This document shows, in pieces, positions 1 to 5,381 of a stretch of DNA of 7,124 nucleotides. The stretch covers positions 8,703-15,826 of the forward strand of contig DGDL01000014.1 of NCBI GenBank assembly GCA_002385415.1, read 5' to 3'. Numbering within the stretch: the stretch's first letter is position 1; each line of letters begins with the position of its first letter. The translations under genes and the position numbers were made by a program. This DNA comes from Clostridiales bacterium UBA3953. Lineage in GTDB: Bacteria > Bacillota > Clostridia > Oscillospirales > CAG-272. The notes below the pieces were generated by a model. The model searched no databases. It saw nothing but the letters and a program-made list of their open reading frames with translations, and was not told the DNA's origin.

Positions 1-1955
1 GGCGCATGTCGGACGACCCCGAGCTTACCGACGCGACGCTTTCAAGAGCGTCCTCCATTGTCGGCAGCTACGGTTCAAACCACTTCTGGACCAACGCCGA
101 CCACTTCGCGCCCGACTACACAACTTTCCTTGAGGATGGAGTGTGCGGCACGCTCGAAAAAATCGAAAAGTCGAAAGAAGCCCACAAACACGACCCAGAC
201 GCGAAAAAGAAGCTCACATTCCTGCGCGCCGCCGAGATTTCGATGCGTGCGTTCGGTAAAATGATATACCGCTACGGCGAGGCAGCGGAGGCAAAGGCTG
301 TAGAGGTGTCCGATCCTGCCGACAAAAGGAATCTACACGAGATCGCGCATATTTGCAAAAAGTTGTCGTACGAACGGCCCGAAACATTCAGAGAAGCACT
401 GCAGCTCGTCTGGCTTGCGCATATAGCATTTGTGTACGAGGGCAGGTATGCGATGGCGCTCGGCCGCCTCGACCAGTATCTTTACCCCTTTTATCGCCGC
501 GACATCGAAGCAGGCCGGCTGACGCGCGAGATGGCACTCGAGCTGATGGAATGCACGCTTTACAAAATTGGCGAGATGCGCCTGTTTGGCGGTGACGACG
601 TCGTCAACATTGCTATAGGCGGGCGGGCGCGAGACGGCAGCGGCGCGGTAAATGAGCTGTCGTACATTATCCTCGAGGCAGTCAAAAACTGCAATATACC
701 GGGTCCCAACCTTTCGGCTCGCCTGTACGACGGTATCCCGGACGACTTCATTGATTTATGCCTGCAGAGCATTGGAACGGGTCTTGGCTATCCTGCGCTC
801 ATGAACGACGAGGTCAACATCCCTGCGCTGCACCGCCACGGCTACAGCATAGAGGACAGCCGCGACTATTGCATGGTGGGCTGCATCGAAAACTTTATAC
901 CCGGCAAACAGCCGCCATGGTCGGACGGACGCTACAACTCGCCCAAATATATAGAGCTTGCGCTAAACAACGGGCGCTGCATGCTGACCGGCGTGCAGAT
1001 GGGGCCGAGGACCGGGGAGCCGCAGGAGCTTGACTCGATGGAAAAATTCATTGCGGCGCTGAGAAAGCAAATGGAATTCGGCGCGGCCGAGTATATTGCG
1101 CGTTTCCGCAATGAAAACGACCGGTATAACAGAATACACTATACCCAGCCGTTTCTTTCTTGTTTCTGCCGCTGCTGCATAGAGCGCGGGCTTGACATAA
1201 ACGACGGCGGTGCGCTGTATCCTTCGGTGCACGGCGCCGGCTGCATGGGTATCGGCACATTTGCCGACTCGCTCGCGGCGATTGAAGAGGTTGTATATAG
1301 TAAAAATGCCGTCACACCGGCGGAGCTGCGCGACGCGCTTTCGGCGAATTTTGAAGGCTATGAAGAGCTGCGGCGAATGCTGCTTGATGCCCCCAAATAC
1401 GGCAACGACAACGACTTTGTCGATAAATACGCCGTTTGGTATGTCGATGTGCACGACGAGATTTTCTCGAAATACCGCACACCCGACGGCGGCGCGATAT
1501 ATACGGCTATTGCCTCCAATGTATCCAACATTCCCGCGGGCGCCGAAATTGCCGCCACTCCGGACGGCCGCATGCGCGGCGAGCCGATCAGCGACGCCGC
1601 CTCACCCATGCACGGCATGGACAAAAGCGGCCCGACGGCGGTTATACTGTCGGTGTCCAAACCCGATTACACAAAAGTTTCGTGCGGGACGGTCGTAAAC
1701 CAAAAATACAGCCCCGAAATGTTCAGCAGCGACGAGCTGCGCGCAAAGCTGCTTGCGATGATAAAAGTTTACATGAGTCGGGGCGGACAGGAAATACAGA
1801 TAAACTCTGTTTCACGCAACATGCTTATAGACGCGATGCACCATCCCGAGAAATATAAGAATCTTGTCGTCCGGGTTTCGGGCTTCAGTGCCTATTATAT
1901 CACGCTTGACAGGCGAGTGCAGGAGGATATTTTAAAACGCACCGAGCACGGCTGA
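1..1955 (+). CDS. Glycyl radical enzyme, PFL2/glycerol dehydratase-like, 5' end outside window
   Basis: Oxygen-sensitive cytoplasmic radical enzyme related to pyruvate formate-lyase and the glycyl radical dehydratases. The frame is open from base 3. The Met at base 6 is probably internal, because about 650 residues are visible whereas the family usually has about 780-850, so the N-terminal helices lie upstream. Visible landmarks: the GYPALMNDE segment; the active-site GCIEN, with the thiyl Cys at 882-884 and Glu at 888-890, the Cys-x-Glu pattern of dehydratases and lyases rather than the Cys-Cys of true pyruvate formate-lyase; and the glycyl radical loop RVSGFSAYY, Gly codon 1881-1883, 23 residues from the end, a normal distance. 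A stretch CFCRCC (1161-1178) is unusually Cys-rich. The partner activase (radical SAM) is not in the window. Substrate unknown: members act on glycerol, propanediol, choline, hydroxyproline, isethionate and others. The family call is firm; the reaction is open. Confidence 0.93.
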   Translation, partial: RMSDDPELTDATLSRASSIVGSYGSNHFWTNADHFAPDYTTFLEDGVCGTLEKIEKSKEAHKHDPDAKKKLTFLRAAEISMRAFGKMIYRYGEAAEAKAVEVSDPADKRNLHEIAHICKKLSYERPETFREALQLVWLAHIAFVYEGRYAMALGRLDQYLYPFYRRDIEAGRLTREMALELMECTLYKIGEMRLFGGDDVVNIAIGGRARDGSGAVNELSYIILEAVKNCNIPGPNLSARLYDGIPDDFIDLCLQSIGTGLGYPALMNDEVNIPALHRHGYSIEDSRDYCMVGCIENFIPGKQPPWSDGRYNSPKYIELALNNGRCMLTGVQMGPRTGEPQELDSMEKFIAALRKQMEFGAAEYIARFRNENDRYNRIHYTQPFLSCFCRCCIERGLDINDGGALYPSVHGAGCMGIGTFADSLAAIEEVVYSKNAVTPAELRDALSANFEGYEELRRMLLDAPKYGNDNDFVDKYAVWYVDVHDEIFSKYRTPDGGAIYTAIASNVSNIPAGAEIAATPDGRMRGEPISDAASPMHGMDKSGPTAVILSVSKPDYTKVSCGTVVNQKYSPEMFSSDELRAKLLAMIKVYMSRGGQEIQINSVSRNMLIDAMHHPEKYKNLVVRVSGFSAYYITLDRRVQEDILKRTEHG

Positions 1956-1971
1956 TAAAACAGCCTTTTCT
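1950..1971 (+). terminator. Probable rho-independent terminator overlapping the stop of the glycyl radical enzyme gene
   Basis: GGCTG (1950-1954) and CAGCC (1961-1965) form a perfect 5-bp stem around the loop ATAAAA, followed directly by TTTTCT. The TGA stop (1953-1955) lies partly in the stem. The stem is short, so the terminator may be weak. It would separate the radical enzyme transcript from the dehydrogenase gene. The T tract can also pair with AGAAAA at 1991-1996, extended by CAAAA/TTTTG (1974-1978/1983-1987), giving a competing hairpin. Confidence 0.5.
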
Positions 1972-1994
1972 CGCAAAACACCTTTTGGCAAGAA

Positions 1995-2031
1995 AACCGG
2001 TCCGCAAAGAGTATGCCTTTTCGTCCCGGTT
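1995..2031. repeat. Long imperfect inverted repeat (hairpin) in the intergenic region
   Basis: Arms 1995-2009 and 2017-2031 pair at 12 of 15 positions around a 7-base loop (AGTATGC). The outer six pairs are AACCGG/CCGGTT. Read on the minus strand, the stem is followed by TTTTCT, as in a terminator; on the plus strand no T run follows. It could be a minus-strand or bidirectional terminator element, or an operator upstream of the dehydrogenase promoter. No minus-strand gene is seen that would need it. Confidence 0.45.
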
Positions 2032-2043
2032 AGAGCCGTCGTG

Positions 2044-2072
2044 TTGTTACATTACACTTGGAAGGACCTAAT
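2044..2072 (+). promoter_or_regulatory. Weak sigma-A-type promoter candidate for the dehydrogenase and binding protein genes
   Basis: TTGTTA (2044-2049) and CCTAAT (2067-2072) are separated by 17 bases and each match the consensus at four of six positions. An alternative -10 is TAAAAT (2076-2081), but it has no good -35. CCTAA (2067-2071) and TTAGG (2094-2098) form a short inverted repeat over this area that might be an operator. A promoter is expected here because a terminator precedes the region. The exact position is uncertain. Confidence 0.3.
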
Positions 2073-2125
2073 TTTTAAAATAGCCAAGCAAGGTTAGGAC
2101 ATTTTAAAAAACAAAAAAGTGAAAT

Positions 2126-2131
2126 GAGGTG
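2126..2131 (+). promoter_or_regulatory. Ribosome binding site that decides a TTG start
   Basis: GAGGTG lies 6 bases before TTG at 2138 and matches the usual anti-Shine-Dalgarno pairing. The alternative GTG start at 2129 overlaps this same sequence and has only A-rich sequence without a purine core before it. The GTG is therefore more likely part of the ribosome binding site than the start codon. Confidence 0.65.
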
Positions 2132-2137
2132 CATAAA

Positions 2138-3235
2138 TTGGCTTTTGCAAAAGCTGCTGTAATGACAGGTGTAAATCAACCCTTTGAGATTCGCGAGTAT
2201 GAGCTTGTGCCCCCGCCGCAGGGCATGGCAAAACTTCAGCTTGTTGCAAGCGGCGTATGCGGCACCGATATACACATCCACCGCGGGAAAATACCGGTGA
2301 GCACCCCGACCATACCCGGCCACGAGTTTATCGGGAAAGTGCTTGAGCTGTCGGACCAAGACAGCGAAAAATACGGCATTTCCCCGGGCGACCATGTCAT
2401 CGTATACATCGCCTGCCCTTGCGGCGGGTGCCTGCTCTGCGCCGAAGGCGACGACGCAAACTGCGTGAAGATGGGGCTTACCAATGCCGGCGACCCCGAA
2501 ACGCCGCCGCATTTCCACGGGGGTTTTGCCGAGTATAACTACTCGCCGGTGAAAAATTTGATAAAGATACCGGCAGAGCTTGACCCGAAGACCGTCTGCA
2601 TCTTTTCCTGCGCCGGGCCGACGGTTATGCACGCCTTCAGGCTTGCCGAGCGCGCAAACTGCCAAATCCCGAAAATGACTACGGCGGTCGTGCAGGGACT
2701 CGGCCCGGTCGGATTTTTCGCTGTGATGTATCTCGCGTCGCTGGGGTTGAAAAACATTGCAGCCATCACGCACGGTTATGACGAAAATCGGGTCGAACTT
2801 GCCAAAAAGCTCGGCGCGACCGAGGTCTTCTGCCTCGAGCGCGATAATGTCGAGAACATAAATAACCGCGTGCTCGAGCTTACCGGAGGACTTGGCGCCG
2901 ACCTTGTTTTCGAAGCATCCGGCAACCCGCAGGCACTGTGCCAGGGACTTGAATTTCTGCGAAACCGCGGCGTTTACCTTGTGCCCGGCCAATATTCAAA
3001 CAGCGGCAAGGCGGACATAATGCCGCAGCTTATAACTTTCAAAGCGCTGCAGATATTCGGCTCTTCGCAATACTCGGTTTCTGACATTGAAGACTATCTC
3101 AAATTTATATGCGCAAACCCGGATACCCTCGCAACCGTTCGAACGCTTGCAAGCGAGTATAAAGTAACGGACATCAACCTCGCATTTGAAGATGCTGCTG
3201 CAGGCAGGATCATCAAAACACTTTTGATTCCGTAA
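2138..3235 (+). CDS. Zinc-dependent medium-chain alcohol/polyol dehydrogenase (MDR family)
   Basis: Cytoplasmic NAD(P)-dependent oxidoreductase that interconverts an alcohol and a carbonyl; 365 residues from the TTG start, normal for the family. The N-terminal GroES-like domain has catalytic zinc ligands Cys41 (VCGTD), His62-Glu63 (PGHE) and probably Cys158 (SCAGP), plus a full structural zinc lobe Cys95/98/101/109 (CX2CX2CX7C). The Rossmann domain has GLGPVG at 187-192. At the end of the second strand, where NAD-specific members carry Asp, the sequence reads HGYDENR, with Gly213 probably at that place, which may favour NADP. It resembles the sorbitol and threonine dehydrogenase branch, but the substrate cannot be assigned. 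It follows a glycyl radical enzyme gene and is 25 bases from a solute-binding protein gene, so it could reduce or oxidise the aldehyde, ketone or alcohol of that pathway. Confidence 0.93.
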   Translation: MAFAKAAVMTGVNQPFEIREYELVPPPQGMAKLQLVASGVCGTDIHIHRGKIPVSTPTIPGHEFIGKVLELSDQDSEKYGISPGDHVIVYIACPCGGCLLCAEGDDANCVKMGLTNAGDPETPPHFHGGFAEYNYSPVKNLIKIPAELDPKTVCIFSCAGPTVMHAFRLAERANCQIPKMTTAVVQGLGPVGFFAVMYLASLGLKNIAAITHGYDENRVELAKKLGATEVFCLERDNVENINNRVLELTGGLGADLVFEASGNPQALCQGLEFLRNRGVYLVPGQYSNSGKADIMPQLITFKALQIFGSSQYSVSDIEDYLKFICANPDTLATVRTLASEYKVTDINLAFEDAAAGRIIKTLLIP

Positions 3236-3260
3236 TGCAGTATAAAATAAAGGAGCGTCT

Positions 3261-4733
3261 ATGAACCGCATAAATAGGTTTTTATCTGCTGCCGTTGCCG
3301 CTGTCCTGTTTATATGCGCTTCCTGCTCGGCGGCGGGGGATACCGGCGGCAAATCCGATTTATCGCAAAACGCGAATTCAGACTTTGTGGAAGAAGAAAC
3401 CACTGTTGGAGACGATCTTCCCCAAAAAAACTTCGATGGCCGCAAGTTCCGGGTAGGCGTGCGCACGCCTGCCGAATACGAAATATTTACAGAGCTGACC
3501 GGCGAAGTGACCGACGATGCCATTTTCTACCGCAACGCCCGCATATCCGAAAGGTTTAATGTCGAGATAACGGCAATCCCCATCAGCGACATTCCGGACA
3601 CCTGCTACGAACAGCTTGTAAACAGCGTCAGAGCCGGTGACGACGCCTATGACCTGTTCGGCTGTTATGTGTATCTGCTTTACATGTCTGCGTCGGCGCG
3701 CGTTTTGCGCAACTGGCTCGAGGTGGATTATATCGACACCTCAAAGCCCTGGTGGAACTCCGAAATCAACGACAACGCCACTATAAACGGCATCCTTTAC
3801 GGTCTGACCGGTACGCTTGCCATCACATACATGCAGTATACCGAGTCGATGTTCTACAATGTCAAAGCCGCCGAAGACCATGGCATAACGCAGGACATGC
3901 TTTATGACCTTGTGAAAAGCGGAAGCTGGACAATAGACAAGCTGTCCGAATATGTTTCGGGCATGTATGCCGACCTCAACGGCAACGGCAGGCGTGATAT
4001 AGAGGACAGATACGGAATCGGTGCCAGCAAGCCGGTTTCATACGACGTTTGGCCGGCCGCATTTGATATAAAGCTCACCGGGAAAGACAGCGACGGGTAT
4101 ATAACGGTCGAGTATATAAACGAACGCACGGTTACGGCACTCGAGAAAATCATAGACCTGTTTCACGTCAATCCCGGCGGCATCATATACGAAGGTGGCG
4201 GGACATATAACGACCATACATATTTTATAGATGATAAAATTGTTTTCTTCCCCACATATCTGATGAACGCCTTTTTCGAGCTGCGGGAGATGGAAAATCC
4301 ATACAGCATAATACCGCTTCCCAAATGGGATGAAAACCAGAAAAAATACAGGAGCCTTGTCATAGACGGGTATACTATTTGGCAGATCCCCAAAACTGTT
4401 GAGGACACCGAGTTTGTCGGCATTATAACCGAAGCGCTTGCAGCCGACACATACTACAATGTTTATCCCGTATTCTACGACGTGGCTATGAAAAATAAGT
4501 ATTCGCAGGACGAGAAAACCGCCGAGATGGTTGATCTTGTCGTTGAAAATGCCGTTTTTGACTTTTCGTTCATGTACGGCGTGTATATGGAGTACCTGCC
4601 ATATCTGTTCAGATTCCATGTTGTTGAAAGAAATCCCGACATAATTTCGGATTACAAACGAAAAGAAAAGGCGATAAACAAGAAAATACAGCTTGTCTAT
4701 GAGCTATACTTGCCGGAAGAACCCGAAAATTAA
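3261..4733 (+). CDS. Extracellular solute-binding lipoprotein (ABC importer, family 1-like)
   Basis: Predicted surface-anchored substrate receptor for an ABC importer, 490 residues. AGGAG (3251-3255) sits 5 bases before the ATG. The signal peptide has Asn/Arg residues, a hydrophobic core (residues 7-18) and a lipobox-like CASC, giving lipid-modified Cys22. Cys at the -3 position is atypical, but Leu/Ile-rich sequence precedes it. An acidic, Ser/Asn-rich linker follows to about residue 56, then the binding domain. PWWN (163-166) with the following TINGILYGLTG resembles binding proteins common in Clostridia. D238-LNGNGRRDIE-D249 fits a 12-residue EF-hand-like calcium loop, as in several periplasmic binding proteins. 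It probably shares a transcript with the dehydrogenase gene. No permease genes are in the window, so it is either an orphan receptor or its transporter lies elsewhere. The ligand is unknown; a sugar, polyol or related compound is likely from the family. Confidence 0.88.
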   Translation: MNRINRFLSAAVAAVLFICASCSAAGDTGGKSDLSQNANSDFVEEETTVGDDLPQKNFDGRKFRVGVRTPAEYEIFTELTGEVTDDAIFYRNARISERFNVEITAIPISDIPDTCYEQLVNSVRAGDDAYDLFGCYVYLLYMSASARVLRNWLEVDYIDTSKPWWNSEINDNATINGILYGLTGTLAITYMQYTESMFYNVKAAEDHGITQDMLYDLVKSGSWTIDKLSEYVSGMYADLNGNGRRDIEDRYGIGASKPVSYDVWPAAFDIKLTGKDSDGYITVEYINERTVTALEKIIDLFHVNPGGIIYEGGGTYNDHTYFIDDKIVFFPTYLMNAFFELREMENPYSIIPLPKWDENQKKYRSLVIDGYTIWQIPKTVEDTEFVGIITEALAADTYYNVYPVFYDVAMKNKYSQDEKTAEMVDLVVENAVFDFSFMYGVYMEYLPYLFRFHVVERNPDIISDYKRKEKAINKKIQLVYELYLPEEPEN

Positions 4734-4738
4734 CCGAT

Positions 4739-4781
4739 AACCGGCGTCTGGCCAACCGGTCGGACAGCCGGTTTTCTTTTT
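4739..4781 (+). terminator. Strong rho-independent terminator after the solute-binding protein gene
   Basis: AACCGGC (4739-4745) pairs with GCCGGTT (4767-4773). With one bulged A (4766) the stem continues as GTCTG/CGGAC (4746-4750/4761-4765, one G-U pair). The loop is ten bases, and TTTTCTTTTT follows (4772-4781). It begins 6 bases after the stop codon and closes the dehydrogenase and binding protein unit. Confidence 0.88.
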
Positions 4782-5059
4782 ACCCTAACACGTCTTGCCG
4801 GTTTATTGGTTGTCTGCATTCGGAGCAGAAAACCTGCAAAAATCAATCGCCGGTGCTGTTTTGCATGCTGTAAAAAAGGTAGATAGAAAATCAATCTGCA
4901 TAATATTGCCATGCCGTTGCAATTACAACATACAAATTTGCCTTTTTTATTTATAATAATAGTTGATGGAGCCTAAAAAAGCTGACGCAACCCATAGACA
5001 AAAGAAATTTGTAATTGCGTGTGCGGTTTTCGGCAAGAATAAACCCGGAGGTAAAAGCG
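4782..5059. other. Gene-free stretch between two transcription units
   Basis: These 278 bases separate the terminator from the next ribosome binding site and are visibly AT-rich around 4870-4980. They contain an inverted repeat TGCAAAA/TTTTGCA (4835-4841/4859-4865, loop 17), a small GCAG/CTGC hairpin (4825-4837), a -10-like TATAAT, and a leader of roughly 95 bases before the next gene. I see no convincing gene, tRNA or known riboswitch fold. Confidence 0.6.
4952..4957 (+). promoter_or_regulatory. Probable -10 element for the small protein and P-type ATPase unit
   Basis: An exact TATAAT lies in AT-rich sequence 103 bases before the ATG at 5060. No good -35 is found at 16-20 bases upstream (the sequence there is ACATACAA-like). 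The nearest TTGCAA (4917-4922) is 29 bases away and TTGCCT (4938-4943) only 8. A promoter with a perfect -10 and a poor -35 could depend on an activator, which would fit metal control, but this is inference. Confidence 0.4.
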
Positions 5060-5347
5060 ATGAACAAAATCTTTGGCAATACACTGAAAAAGCATGTCGA
5101 CAAACTGAAAATGTACGTTCCCGTCGTGGACAGGGTGCACGGCAAGCATCATCCGGAATTTCACACCGTGCGCCAACTGACCGAGTCTATCCTTGACAAA
5201 TCATCGCAGCCCGGCGCAGACTTATCCGATGAATTTGCGAAGTTGAGAGAAACTACAAATAACTACACCGTCCCCGACGACGTTTGCGAAACCTTTGAAG
5301 CGGTGTATAAAATGCTGGCCGAGCTTGACCGAGCGTATCACGAGTGA
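5060..5347 (+). CDS. Small His-rich putative metal-binding protein upstream of P-type ATPase
   Basis: A 95-residue soluble protein with no signal peptide or membrane segment and mostly helix-forming sequence. The start is ATG 5060 because GGAGG (5047-5051) lies 8 bases before it; a longer reading from TTG 5015 has no such site. Residues 21-38 hold a dense cluster, VDRVHGKHHPEFHTVR, with His27, His30, His31, Glu33 and His35, a pattern that could bind iron, zinc, nickel or copper. A second conserved-looking block, NNYTVPDDVC (67-76), has a single Cys76. The spacing of histidines recalls but does not match hemerythrin or the YtfE/ScdA repair proteins. Its gene is 34 bases before a metal-type P-ATPase gene, so it may be a chaperone, sensor or storage partner for the pump. 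No named family is assigned. Confidence 0.85.
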   Translation: MNKIFGNTLKKHVDKLKMYVPVVDRVHGKHHPEFHTVRQLTESILDKSSQPGADLSDEFAKLRETTNNYTVPDDVCETFEAVYKMLAELDRAYHE

Positions 5348-5381
5348 CTGATTTAATGATTTAAGGAAAGATGGTGACACT

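Noticed and set aside
963..1454. Minus-strand open frame of 163 codons inside the glycyl radical enzyme gene
   Set aside because: It is antisense to conserved family sequence and has no recognisable motif.
2067..2098. DtxR/IdeR-like iron box suggested by CCTAA and TTAGG
   Set aside because: Only five bases pair, and the intervening sequence does not match the known palindrome. The adjoining genes are not iron genes.
2075..2992. Minus-strand open frame of 305 codons opposite the dehydrogenase
   Set aside because: It lies inside a clear zinc dehydrogenase gene with all expected motifs. Its translation has no recognisable domain and its length follows from codon bias on the other strand.
4730..4912. 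Minus-strand 60-codon frame after the binding protein gene
   Set aside because: It overlaps the strong terminator hairpin, has no ribosome binding site I can see, and looks like chance sequence.
5015..5059. Longer start for the small His-rich protein at TTG 5015
   Set aside because: GGAGG at 5047-5051 is placed for ATG 5060, and the extra 15 residues would span the ribosome binding site.
4963..5196. Plus-strand 77-codon frame overlapping the start of the His-rich gene
   Set aside because: It has no ribosome binding site before it and overlaps the well-supported gene at 5060 in another frame. A leader peptide cannot be excluded, but nothing supports it.
5060..5347. Hemerythrin or YtfE/ScdA iron-sulfur repair protein
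   Set aside because: The His cluster is suggestive, but the protein is too short and lacks the spaced H...HxxxE...HxxxH pattern of a four-helix di-iron site.
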